Source of the DNA: Aliikangiella marina
GTDB taxonomy: Bacteria; Pseudomonadota; Gammaproteobacteria; Enterobacterales; Kangiellaceae
Length of the DNA: 64,000 bases
NCBI RefSeq assembly: GCF_007004765.1
Contig: NZ_VIKR01000005.1
Span: 310,001-374,000, forward strand
Direction of reading: 5' to 3'
A program made the position numbers and the translations under genes. Shown piece by piece: positions 16,613 to 25,602 of this stretch. The notes beneath the pieces are model-generated. The model was not told where the DNA came from, made no database searches, and was given only the letters and a program-made list of their open reading frames with translations. The number at the start of each line of letters is the position of its first letter. The stretch's first letter is position 1.

Positions 16613-18312
16613 AAAAACGCTTTAATATTATCTTCATCTCGAGCATCGCTGTTTTAACCTTGCAGCCAGTTTATGCTAAAGACTGGGCGTTCGATGCTCG
16701 CGATAAAGCCCTGCTGGCGCGTGTACATCAAGACAGAGCTGCGATATGCACGGTGATTCAAAGCGTAAAAAATCCAAAGAAATTTCTTCAATCCAAAGGT
16801 AAAAGTACGGAGGTCAAAGGTCCTAATCGCTCTCGACAAACAATTTATAATTTTCTTAATCGAGCGAGTAAAACTAAAAACTTCGACATTGACGATGTTT
16901 GGTCGTCAAATGTGGTGCAGCCGAGTCGATGTGATCGGTTTTTATTTTGGGAAAAACCGATATCTGCAATGTGCGAGTCTAGGCCTGATGTGCAAGGCAG
17001 CGTATGCGAAGCGGTTAAGGCTTTTAAAGCTGGTGAACCTGCTTCAATGCGTTTTCTTTATGAAGACGAGCTACCTGAGTTGATTACACGCCAAGAAATC
17101 CAAGCTTGGCGTATGGATGGACAAGTTGCACCACCTTTTGAAAAGTCGCCTGTGATTTTTACGGAGACCATGGTTAATAATAGTCCAGTGAAACTGAGTG
17201 TCACTGCAACACTTGAACCCATGCCATGGTGGGATGGGTTAGAATCGAGCGATCCAATGCCAAAGAAGTCTCATCAATTAGCCCGATGGGAGGAAGGGAC
17301 TCGTGCCTGGGTTGAACCTGTTTTAATGCTGGAGGTCAATACCCAAGAGCTATGGTTAAATCGTGGTCGACGGATTAAAAGTTTTTCCCTTTACTCTGAA
17401 CGCCGGGACGGTAGAGTTGTTTATGCCAATGAAAAAAGTCGCGGATATCTACCGCCGCCCTGGGGAAGAGATGTAGCTCGTAGCCGATTAGGTAATCGTT
17501 TAATCGTACCGATTGATGTAAAAACCTTTGATCGATTTGGGGCTGGTCAGTTTTTTCTAGAGGTGACTTTCGCAGATAATTCGACAACCAAGATAAAATT
17601 TGGTGCACGCAGCTCGGCATATTATGCGATAGAACTCGAAAAATTTTGGAAGAATCGCGATCAGTCGCTTGTCCGGTTTGTTGCAGCAGAGGAAGCGAGA
17701 GAAAGAAGGAAAAAAGCAGCAACTGAGGCTGAGTCCAAGCGGAAACGACAAGCCCGAGCAAATACAAATTACAAAAAAAGAATAAAACCGTTACAAGACA
17801 AAGCCATTGCATCGATTAATCGATTTATGAATAGTATCTCAAGAAATAGTAGCTGTGGTCGAGCGCCAGCCAATCCTTCGTCCCTCGACGCAAGTGATAG
17901 TTATTTAAGAAGGCTCGATAAAGATACGAGAAGATGGGCTGATTGTGAATTTAGATATCAAAAAAGTCTTTCGAAGGGATGGGACAGGTTGAATAACGAG
18001 CTAGTTAATTTAAAGCATGATGGTATTAAAGGGGGTATTCGTGGTGATAGGGTTGTCAAATTTTATAATAACCAACTCGCAAAACTTAACGGATATATTC
18101 GTAGCTCACAGGATCGTCTGAGCGATAATAATCGACAAATCGCGCGTTGGAATCGCCGCATCGGTGAATACAACAGTTCGGTGAGTAGGCGTAATCTTAC
18201 TAACGATATACTTCGGGGAATGCAAGACGCATTAGATAGAAACGAACGTTGGTATAACCAATCGACTAATTTATATAATAATTCAATATACATTACGCCA
18301 AGTTATAATTAA
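16609..18312 (+). CDS. Secreted protein of unknown function (second of an overlapping pair)
   Basis: 567 residues with a signal peptide (FNIIFISSIAVLTLQPVYAK). No family recognised. The N-terminal DKALLARVHQDRAAICTVIQSV echoes the upstream protein. Tryptophan- and proline-rich beta-type sequence fills about 150-340, followed by a strongly basic helix (EARERRKKAATEAESKRKRQARAN, about 362-386) and a helical C-terminal third ending in an Asn/Tyr-rich tail. The basic coiled segment suggests binding to an acidic surface such as lipopolysaccharide or nucleic acid, which is inference only. Overlaps the preceding gene by 4 bases. Confidence 0.7.
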   Translation: MKKRFNIIFISSIAVLTLQPVYAKDWAFDARDKALLARVHQDRAAICTVIQSVKNPKKFLQSKGKSTEVKGPNRSRQTIYNFLNRASKTKNFDIDDVWSSNVVQPSRCDRFLFWEKPISAMCESRPDVQGSVCEAVKAFKAGEPASMRFLYEDELPELITRQEIQAWRMDGQVAPPFEKSPVIFTETMVNNSPVKLSVTATLEPMPWWDGLESSDPMPKKSHQLARWEEGTRAWVEPVLMLEVNTQELWLNRGRRIKSFSLYSERRDGRVVYANEKSRGYLPPPWGRDVARSRLGNRLIVPIDVKTFDRFGAGQFFLEVTFADNSTTKIKFGARSSAYYAIELEKFWKNRDQSLVRFVAAEEARERRKKAATEAESKRKRQARANTNYKKRIKPLQDKAIASINRFMNSISRNSSCGRAPANPSSLDASDSYLRRLDKDTRRWADCEFRYQKSLSKGWDRLNNELVNLKHDGIKGGIRGDRVVKFYNNQLAKLNGYIRSSQDRLSDNNRQIARWNRRIGEYNSSVSRRNLTNDILRGMQDALDRNERWYNQSTNLYNNSIYITPSYN

Positions 18313-18473
18313 GATATTTATTAAACCGCTAATTGTTTGTGATAATTGAATAGGCTTTAAGCAATTTGTTAGACATATTATTTAATCGCTTTACTAGTCA
18401 GATTTCATCGCGCTTCAGCGAACGTCTTTATGGGCTAGTTTGACAAAGACTGATTAATCGCAGCTAGTTTACT

Positions 18474-18570
18474 GAGCCAGTGATCTGGCTCTAACTGATT
18501 TCCCCAATAGCTCATTGATTACCTCATCAAACTACTACCTCATAATTAAGGTAGTAGTGCGGTTAATTTT
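18474..18570. terminator. Hairpins between convergent genes, probable terminator
   Basis: Two perfect hairpins lie in the 259-base gap between converging genes. GAGCCAG-TGAT-CTGGCTC is at 18474-18491. ACTACTACCT (18531-18540) pairs with AGGTAGTAGT (18549-18558), followed on the plus strand by a T run (18567-18573) about eight bases later. The second could end rightward transcription, although the T run is further away than usual. Confidence 0.45.
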
Positions 18571-18571
18571 T

Positions 18572-20419
18572 TTATTGAGAAATTAAAAGCGGGATAGTTG
18601 TTCTAAATTCTCCATCGATTAGCACACTAATATAGGCATGATGTGTTGCGGGATCGAGGTTGAAATTTTCGATTTTTAATCGGTCCCCTAAATTAAAATT
18701 AGGGAGTGTGTAAACGGTATTGTCTACGACTAATTCTGCTTGAGTAATAGTGCCCGAATAGGTCGGTGAAGTTTCGAACACTAGCTCTGCTTGGCTCTTT
18801 ATATACAAGCAATTAGGACAAGGGATAGGATCTGGTTGTGGTAGAATCCACGGTGAAATAACTCCACTTTTTACTTGGCTAATTTTACAGCTACGCCCGT
18901 TAATGGTACAGGACGGAATATCGCTAAGCATGAAATGTTTATTAATTGGATCAGTAAAAAGTGATGTGGCTGAGTAATTAGCATGAGTTCTTGGCCATTC
19001 ACACGCTGCTGGCATATTGCAATAGCCACCGCTACACGCTTCTTTTAGCGCGTTACACATCGAAACACGACGAGCTTGTTTATCGGTTACCGCAACGTTG
19101 TAGAAGTCTGCGGTATATTCGAGTTTGTCTGCGGATTGATAAATGATATCCATGACTTTAGCGGCAGAAAAGTCGGGTCGATTTGCCCAGACCAAAGCGG
19201 CTGAACTCGATAAAATTGCAGTTGCAATTGAACTACCCGTCATCGATTCTTCTTTGTCGGTAATAGCGCTATTTACAGTAACATGATCAGCAAATGTTGC
19301 TAAACGCGACTTTGCCAGTGGTCGAGTATTCTTTAACGGTTGACCTAAGCTATCAATACCGGATACTGAATAGACTAAGCTGCCATTATTTTCTGCTCTG
19401 TGCTTGTCCGATGGGTATTCGCCAGTTAATTCTATACAACGTTTATCGGAAGGAGCGGCGATCTCTTCCCATCGTGCGGGCAATAGTGGTTGTTGATCAT
19501 GTGTGGAATCGTTACCTTGATTGCCAGCTGCTGCAATAACTAACGCCCCGCGACAAACGGCATCTTCAATCGCGTCATAAACACTGGCGACGTCCGCTTT
19601 ATAATCTTTGGGTTGGTTGTTTATTCCACCCCAAGATTCGGGATCCCAACCGAGTGATAAATTTAGAATCAAACGGCTTCTGGAAGACTGTTCTTGCCAA
19701 CTGATAATTTCATTGCGGATAGCTTGCGCTAAGTCTGAGATCGATCCAAAATAGCCGCCATTATATACGTCTTGGTATACATGAAATTCGCCTTCGTGTT
19801 CGACAGAGATATAAGGCATCGCTAACTGGCTAGATAAACTGGCATAACACCGTTCATTTTTATCCTCGCAAGTCAGTTTATGAATTATCGCTGCAATAGT
19901 CGCGCCGTGAGGAGAGTGAGTTGACAGGTTTTGTGTCGCATCATTGGCGGAAGGTAGCGTATCTAGCAAAGCAATTCTTACCGGATAAATATCGCTACTA
20001 ATGGCCGGTAGAAATTTTTTACCGGACTGAATGATTAATTCGTTTTCTTGAACGCTAGCGACATCGGGTGCAGCCATTGGCCCAACAACAAGACAATCCT
20101 TGGCAATATTTGATTCAAGTTTGTCGTCATCAATAAGTTGTTGAAGTTCTTGTGGTACGATATCTGTATTTGGTGAAACTCCAAACAATAATTTTTCATA
20201 CACGCAATAGTTTTCTAAGTTGGAATTCACGAGATCGGAGTCTCTATTGAATAAATGAGAAGCCACCCAGCCATTAGTGCTTGGGCAGCTTTTTGAACGA
20301 AAAGTTTTTTTTGCTATCCATCTGTTATCTAAGCAACCTTCTTTAAACTGAGATGCACTAACGGTCAGACTGAATAGGGCTACAAAAAAAACGAGGATAG
20401 AATTTAGATACTTGAACAT
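18572..20419 (-). CDS. Secreted subtilisin-like serine protease (S8 family)
   Basis: 615 residues from MFKYLN, chosen because GGAG lies at proper spacing; an upstream ATG adds five residues with no ribosome site. A signal peptide (LNSILVFFVALFSLTVSAS) is followed by about 125 residues that may act as a propeptide. The S8 triad is complete: IALLDT (Asp153), SPHGATIAAI (His171), oxyanion Asn in AAAGNQG (Asn300) and TGSSIAT (Ser397), with GSSIA in place of the usual GTSMA. Cysteines (CEDKNERC, CNALKEACSGGYC) suggest disulphides. A beta-rich C-terminal region of about 190 residues follows. It is last in the sigma-TPR/CHAT operon, 17 bases after the CHAT gene. Predicted periplasmic or extracellular. 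Confidence 0.9.
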   Translation of the reverse strand: MFKYLNSILVFFVALFSLTVSASQFKEGCLDNRWIAKKTFRSKSCPSTNGWVASHLFNRDSDLVNSNLENYCVYEKLLFGVSPNTDIVPQELQQLIDDDKLESNIAKDCLVVGPMAAPDVASVQENELIIQSGKKFLPAISSDIYPVRIALLDTLPSANDATQNLSTHSPHGATIAAIIHKLTCEDKNERCYASLSSQLAMPYISVEHEGEFHVYQDVYNGGYFGSISDLAQAIRNEIISWQEQSSRSRLILNLSLGWDPESWGGINNQPKDYKADVASVYDAIEDAVCRGALVIAAAGNQGNDSTHDQQPLLPARWEEIAAPSDKRCIELTGEYPSDKHRAENNGSLVYSVSGIDSLGQPLKNTRPLAKSRLATFADHVTVNSAITDKEESMTGSSIATAILSSSAALVWANRPDFSAAKVMDIIYQSADKLEYTADFYNVAVTDKQARRVSMCNALKEACSGGYCNMPAACEWPRTHANYSATSLFTDPINKHFMLSDIPSCTINGRSCKISQVKSGVISPWILPQPDPIPCPNCLYIKSQAELVFETSPTYSGTITQAELVVDNTVYTLPNFNLGDRLKIENFNLDPATHHAYISVLIDGEFRTTIPLLISQ

Positions 20420-20436
20420 AATGATGCTCTCCATAA

Positions 20437-23298
20437 TTATAATTCCAGAATTCTGAACGCTAGCCAGTCTGCTTCTGGATCTTCCTTAATTAATTCAATT
20501 TGAGTTTTTCTAAATGACGCTGAAAAATCACCGGAGCTAATCCACTTTTTGTAAAACTTAGTCATTAGAACGTTTGCCTGTTCATCTAATACCGGCCTTG
20601 AACTGGCTATAACCTTTTCACTTCCTGAAATGATGAAAGCTTGAGCTAACCCGACTGATTCAGCGATAGCGCTAAAACTACTCTTCGCAGAATTACATGC
20701 TGATAGCACGACCCACCTGGGTGCTTGTTTTAAGATAATGATATCGTTGATATCTAAGTAGGCATTGTCTGCAAGGGGAAGAATATACTGTGTCGATTGA
20801 TTTTTATCTTTGAAGATATGTCCCGCGTAATGAAAATGTTGCGAGCGTTCTAGTTGATTCTTAACTAGAGTAAATTGCGTTTCTTGCGTTTTCAGCAAAT
20901 GACTTTGCCAATTAACCTGTTTAGTGAATCGAGTAATTGTTGTTGCTTCATTTTCAGTCTCCTTTAAGTCACCGAGAGAGTTAGCGACGATTAACGAATT
21001 GATCGAATCACCTCTTTCTGGCTGCATATTGCTTGGTCTCACTAAGTCAACACCATAATGTACATTTTTATGATTAATTAGTAAGTCTTTTTTATAATTT
21101 AGTGATTGAAAATCAACGTTCTTTAACGCGCCGAAAGGGTAGATTTTTAAGTCTTCTACTTGGCTTATTTTTGTTGCGAAACTATCAATCCATTGTTGTG
21201 CTAACTCTTGAGTCGAAAGGTTAGTAGCTTGTTGATTAGTGACTAAATGCGTTGATATCTCATTGTCACTTTGGGCAAACCCTAACCATCCATTGATTGT
21301 CGGATAAAAGAAAAGATATAGCTCATTTTTTCTGGGTGCCAGGAGATTAACGCCATCTTTTATGGCAGTTTGATTAACGATTGATACGGCCAAATCAAAT
21401 AATTTCGCTAACTCTTTTTTCTTCTCTAAAAGTGCGGTATCAGAGAGATGAATACGGTCTTTGGGCAATGTCCAAATTATTGATTGATGTTCTACAATAT
21501 CGTTACGTATTTGTCTGATTCTCTTAAGTGTTGCTATCCATGTCGCATTATTATTTAAATTTTGGCTATTAATTTGTGAAAAACGAAACAAGTCTTGCAT
21601 CCAGTTGGCTCGAAATTTTCGAGAAACTCTTAGTGCATCTTCGATTCTATTGTTACGGTAGAGAAATTCGACGTACTTATGACTAAAATTTGAAAGATTA
21701 CTAATAAAGTTAGGTTGTGATGAAGATATAGGCACCGTTAGCGAGTGATTAAAGACTAACTCTGAAGCATGTTCATAATGTTTGATCGCTGCATTAGATT
21801 CACCTAGACGTTCATAAGTTTGGGCCAAGCCGACTAGAGATTTAATGGTTGATTTAGAGTACTTTAACGCTTCAGAGTACTTTAAAAGCGCGTTAAAACT
21901 GTTTAGTGCTTGGTGTAATTTATCAGAGTTGAGATGGAGTTGCCCTTGAATCTCTTGCAGATCAAGCTTTTGTTGATACGATAACTTTGATTTAAGCTGA
22001 TTGATTCTTTCTACGGTTGCCTGCGCGCGTTCGAAGTCTTGGTCATGCACATAAGCCATCGCTAAATTAATGAGAATGTTCACCTTAAGTGAATCTCTTG
22101 TTTTGCAATCAGCTTCAGTTATTGATATTGCTTGTTTTAAGGTATTAATCGACTCTTTTAGGTGGGCCTTATTAGAATTCTGAAAACTATCAGCTTGTTG
22201 CAGTTTTGCCCAGCCTAGCCCATCTAAGTAAAGCGCTTTTTTGCACTGTTCGAGATTATTGGAAAGCAAAGATTTTCTAATCTCGACCGCTTTTTCTATG
22301 CGGCCGCTCTCGATAAGAATCTTCGAAAAAATAAACCTAGCATCACCGAGGTAGCTTTGTAACTCGAAATCTGAAGCAATTTTGATCGCTTCATTGATAT
22401 AAGACTCTGCTTTGCGGTGATCGCCTAGATAAGCATATAAAGTGCCTTTATAATAATTAACGAAAAATAATGAACTCGCATCATTAGATGTTGCAACCAG
22501 AGAATCAATTGTTGATTTGGCTAAGACGAGATCATCAACGAGCTGTAAATAGATGTAAGCAAGCAATGTCTGGTTGTCTAAAACCTTGTTAATTGAACCT
22601 AGCTGGTTAAATAGTTCTGAAGAGCGATCAAGTGCATTTATCGCGTTTTCTGTATTTCCTTTCGCTAAGTAAACCCTTCCTAAGTAAAAATATTTTAATG
22701 CATGCTCTATGTCGCTCTTGGGAGCTTTTAAACTTGTCAAAAGTTCATGCAGTGGTGCTATTTTACCGAGTTTTCGCAATTGATGTACCTCAGAAAGCCA
22801 TGCTGGGGCATGCAAGGTATTAATATTGAGGCTCCAGGTTGATTGGTTAAGATTATCTAGTAACTCTAAGGTGTTTAAACTATTTTCAACATGTATTGAG
22901 ATAAGATAACCTTTATTTTTAATTTGAAGGCTAATGGCTTTAGTCGTAGAAGTGTCTTTTTTCGCTGCCAGATCGGATAATAGATACCGTTGGTCGTTAT
23001 AGTTAATTTTTAAATCTTCAGCATATTCTGTTGGAATCCATAGTTTTATTTTTGTGTTAGATATTTTGGAACGTTCGGCTGTGTTAGTTTTATCCAATGT
23101 TTTATTTTTGCCCGATACAATTACAATGCAGCCTAATTCTTCACTCAAAAGATCGCATCCTGAGGTTACAATGCTTGAAGCGCTAGATGTTTTTGTCCGT
23201 ATCGAATTTTCTAGATAATAATTAATAAGGTAGAGGCCTCCTAACAGAGTGAGGCCAAACGAAGTGACGAGAGTGAAAAATATTTTATGATTGTTCAT
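20437..23298 (-). CDS. Membrane-anchored TPR-CHAT caspase-like protease
   Basis: 953 residues. One N-terminal membrane helix (about 7-28) is followed by a beta-type segment, TPR helices from about 190 to 520 (for example AKGNTENAINALDRSSELF and GESNAAIKHYEHASEL), and a C-terminal CHAT domain. The caspase-like dyad is present: HFHYAGH (His827) and VVLSACNSA (Cys868). CHAT proteases cut after activation through their TPR partners. With a single N-terminal helix and no cleavage site, the bulk is most likely periplasmic. It sits 6 bases after the anti-sigma-like gene and ahead of the subtilisin gene. The target is unknown. Confidence 0.9.
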   Translation of the reverse strand: MNNHKIFFTLVTSFGLTLLGGLYLINYYLENSIRTKTSSASSIVTSGCDLLSEELGCIVIVSGKNKTLDKTNTAERSKISNTKIKLWIPTEYAEDLKINYNDQRYLLSDLAAKKDTSTTKAISLQIKNKGYLISIHVENSLNTLELLDNLNQSTWSLNINTLHAPAWLSEVHQLRKLGKIAPLHELLTSLKAPKSDIEHALKYFYLGRVYLAKGNTENAINALDRSSELFNQLGSINKVLDNQTLLAYIYLQLVDDLVLAKSTIDSLVATSNDASSLFFVNYYKGTLYAYLGDHRKAESYINEAIKIASDFELQSYLGDARFIFSKILIESGRIEKAVEIRKSLLSNNLEQCKKALYLDGLGWAKLQQADSFQNSNKAHLKESINTLKQAISITEADCKTRDSLKVNILINLAMAYVHDQDFERAQATVERINQLKSKLSYQQKLDLQEIQGQLHLNSDKLHQALNSFNALLKYSEALKYSKSTIKSLVGLAQTYERLGESNAAIKHYEHASELVFNHSLTVPISSSQPNFISNLSNFSHKYVEFLYRNNRIEDALRVSRKFRANWMQDLFRFSQINSQNLNNNATWIATLKRIRQIRNDIVEHQSIIWTLPKDRIHLSDTALLEKKKELAKLFDLAVSIVNQTAIKDGVNLLAPRKNELYLFFYPTINGWLGFAQSDNEISTHLVTNQQATNLSTQELAQQWIDSFATKISQVEDLKIYPFGALKNVDFQSLNYKKDLLINHKNVHYGVDLVRPSNMQPERGDSINSLIVANSLGDLKETENEATTITRFTKQVNWQSHLLKTQETQFTLVKNQLERSQHFHYAGHIFKDKNQSTQYILPLADNAYLDINDIIILKQAPRWVVLSACNSAKSSFSAIAESVGLAQAFIISGSEKVIASSRPVLDEQANVLMTKFYKKWISSGDFSASFRKTQIELIKEDPEADWLAFRILEL

Positions 23299-23304
23299 TG
23301 GGTA

Positions 23305-24384
23305 TTATTGTTTTAGATTGATTTTTTGTGAAAGGTATATCCAATCAGTACTTTGATAGGTTGGATTGCCCTTGTCTATTTGTTCGATAATTTGTTGGTG
23401 ACTGATTTTTGAGTTTTGGTTTTTTATCACTACTGCTAAGACAGCTTTATTACTATTTGTAGAGAATGAATTTATAGGGATTTGAGGCGCTATCTTGAAT
23501 GTGCCCGTTGGAGCACGCATTATTTTATTGGATATTTCTATTAACTCGTTGTCTTGATAAAAATAGGTTTGTACGTCTAATTCTTCTTTATGTGATGAAT
23601 TAGGTCTAAGAATGATATTCAACTTGTTTTGTGAAAAAACATCAATCGCATTGTCTTTTTGATCGGCGTGTTGACTGATTTCTATGATATTACGTTCACT
23701 TATTGCTCTGTAGTGGTTATTGTGCCCGCTTATTAACATCGCATATTCTGGAATCTTTGATGTGTTGGGTTCGCTTGAGTACCAAGTGGCTAATGTAATA
23801 AACAAGGCAGAGCATGCCGCGATTGCATAGGGTGATGGCTGTAGGATGTTTCTTATAACACGCAAGAAATTACTTTTTGGCGAATTTTGTGGATGTGCCT
23901 TTTTTGTTTGCTCGTCATTTATTCTCTCGTTATTTATTTGCGATGTATTTCTTTGTTCTTTGTTTGTTTGTTCTTTATTTAGAGCGATTGGGATATCAGT
24001 CAAACTTTTTTCAAACCAGGTTGGTGATGATTTTACTGCTTGATACTCCTGATACTCTTGCTCGGATAAGTCTGGCAGAAATGAATCGCACACTTTTTTG
24101 GGTGACTTAGCATTTACTGGTTGGTAGATTTCTCTTTCCGCTTCAAGCTTGTTAATAATTTGGTCTTCTAGTTGAAAAGCAAAATCTTTACTGATTGGCT
24201 TAAACAGGCGAAACTTATTTTCTAACTCAGGAATACCGGAGATTTTTACTTCTAACTGATTTATTTCTTTGGCACTCAATCGATTCTCTGCGAGATCAAT
24301 AAAAACTTGATCGAGCTCAGATTGACTAAGCTGTTCTATCTTTAATGCAGTTAATGCGAGTATATTTTGGTTATTATTTGACAT
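23305..24384 (-). CDS. Single-pass membrane protein, candidate anti-sigma factor
   Basis: 359 residues, no named family recognised. The cytoplasmic-type N-terminal part (1-185) begins with helices such as LSQSELDQVFIDLAENRLSA and KEINQLEVKISGIPELENKF, like the start of anti-sigma factors and FecR-type proteins. A low-complexity polar linker follows (about 137-162, KEQ/NEQ repeats), then one membrane helix (about 186-203) and a periplasmic domain of about 155 residues. Its start overlaps the end of the sigma gene by 11 bases. Position, topology and coupling make anti-sigma function likely but unproven. It has no HxxxCxxC zinc motif. A CHAT substrate role is possible. Confidence 0.7.
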   Translation of the reverse strand: MSNNNQNILALTALKIEQLSQSELDQVFIDLAENRLSAKEINQLEVKISGIPELENKFRLFKPISKDFAFQLEDQIINKLEAEREIYQPVNAKSPKKVCDSFLPDLSEQEYQEYQAVKSSPTWFEKSLTDIPIALNKEQTNKEQRNTSQINNERINDEQTKKAHPQNSPKSNFLRVIRNILQPSPYAIAACSALFITLATWYSSEPNTSKIPEYAMLISGHNNHYRAISERNIIEISQHADQKDNAIDVFSQNKLNIILRPNSSHKEELDVQTYFYQDNELIEISNKIMRAPTGTFKIAPQIPINSFSTNSNKAVLAVVIKNQNSKISHQQIIEQIDKGNPTYQSTDWIYLSQKINLKQ

Positions 24385-25210
24385 TAACTTCCCTCTTGGA
24401 TTCTATGTGTTGTCGTGAAGACATATCATTATTTACTGAATCCCAGTCCCTTGCGATAGAACGAGCTTGATTTCTGATTCTATTTTTCCAGACATAAATA
24501 GCGTTTTTACTTAGTCCAGTACTCTTTGAAACTTCTTCAATACTTTGCTCATACAAAAATAGCATGACAAAGACTTCATAGCCTTGTTCGCTAATAGTGT
24601 CCTTTAAGGCTCGGATTAAATTGATTAAGAAATTATGATTGGAAAATCGATGTTGTTCGTTAGGCGTTTTTAACGTATCGATTTTTTCGTTGATTATTTT
24701 TTCGTCCAGAATATCTGTCTTTTTATGACTTCTTAAACATGAGATTACTCGTCGTTTGGTGATTAAACTGATAAAACTTTTTAGTGACATCCCTTTCTGT
24801 GGGTCCCAGCTTAGCAAAACTTTGCACTGTTTATCGAATAAATGCATAAAGACATCTTGGCAATAATCAGCTATCTCTGCGTGAGTATGTGTACTTTCGT
24901 TTTGAAAAGAATAGTTTGATATGGTTTGAGCTGCCGAGACTTGAATAGTTGGCGTGATTCGTTTGATTAATTCTCTAATCGATAAACGATCACCTGCAGC
25001 AGCCTGTTTGACTAGCTGCGTTGGACATATTAAAGATAAGTCCGATATGTATGACTCGTAGTCCGCAATTCCTTTGCGATCCATGCGATTATTTTCAACC
25101 ATTCCATTTGGTTTCCGCTTTGCAACAGTCGGGGATAGTATATCAATTAGCTTTTGATGTAAAAAACTAACTGGGTAACATTGCAAAGTATTTGCGTCTT
25201 CTATTTTCAC
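24374..25210 (-). CDS. ECF-like RNA polymerase sigma factor
   Basis: 278 residues if the GTG at 25210 is used; an ATG at residue 37 is an alternative, and the first 36 residues show no sigma features. Region 2 is visible at about 75-165 (DYCQDVFMHLFDKQ, WDPQKGMSLKSFI, TKRRVISCLRSHKK). Region 4 is at about 200-250, with the helix-turn-helix EQSIEEVSKSTGLSKNAIYVWKNR. There is no region 3, as in ECF factors, and the linker is long. It heads the protease operon. A motif identical in sequence faces both this gene and the divergent operon, so it may drive its own transcription. Confidence 0.87.
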   Translation of the reverse strand: MKIEDANTLQCYPVSFLHQKLIDILSPTVAKRKPNGMVENNRMDRKGIADYESYISDLSLICPTQLVKQAAAGDRLSIRELIKRITPTIQVSAAQTISNYSFQNESTHTHAEIADYCQDVFMHLFDKQCKVLLSWDPQKGMSLKSFISLITKRRVISCLRSHKKTDILDEKIINEKIDTLKTPNEQHRFSNHNFLINLIRALKDTISEQGYEVFVMLFLYEQSIEEVSKSTGLSKNAIYVWKNRIRNQARSIARDWDSVNNDMSSRQHIESKREVNVK

Positions 25211-25602
25211 TGCCGCTCTATTCCATGCGCTTATTTTGCTTCCTCTTTCGCAATTCTGTTTGAAATCTTACAAAGAAATTCATTTATTAAAAAATTAATT
25301 GTTCTATGAGATTTGCGATGACTTAAAAACAAACGCTTAGATAGTTTTTGTTTTCGAAATGAGATAAAGGGGGCTGTAAGAAAAAAAATAATATTAATTA
25401 ATATCAGTTATGCAATTTTAGAAAATAATACAAATTGAGATTTATAGTTACGTTTTGATTGGTTGGTGTAAGAAATTATTAGGCCGATGCGAAAGAGGTC
25501 TTGTGACGTCACGATGCTTAAGGAATGTAAAAAATTTAACGAGAAAGACTTGAGCGGTCTTTGCTCGTTTAAATTAAATCTAAAAATACGAGGAACTTAA
25601 AA
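25211..25602. promoter_or_regulatory. Divergent control region with paired TGTAAGA-N13/14-TGCGAAAGAGG motifs
   Basis: 392 AT-rich bases between the sigma operon and the metalloprotease pair. On the minus strand TGTAAGA (25272-25266) is followed after 13 bases by TGCGAAAGAGG (25252-25242), 31 bases before the sigma start. On the plus strand TGTAAGA (25467-25473) is followed after 14 bases by TGCGAAAGAGG (25488-25498), 104 bases before the 25603 start. All 18 motif bases are identical. The layout resembles an alternative sigma promoter (-35 and -10) or a regulator site shared by both operons. A 10-base palindrome, GTGACGTCAC, is at 25503-25512. Confidence 0.65.
25534..25574 (+). promoter_or_regulatory. 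Leader hairpin upstream of the metalloprotease pair
   Basis: ATTTAACGAGAAAGAC (25534-25549) pairs with GTCTTT-G-CTCG-T-TTAAAT (25557-25574): 16 base pairs with two single-base bulges and a 7-base loop. It ends 28 bases before the ATG at 25603, downstream of the predicted promoter motif, so it would form in the 5' leader. It lacks a following T run, so it is more likely a stability or translation element than a terminator. Confidence 0.5.
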
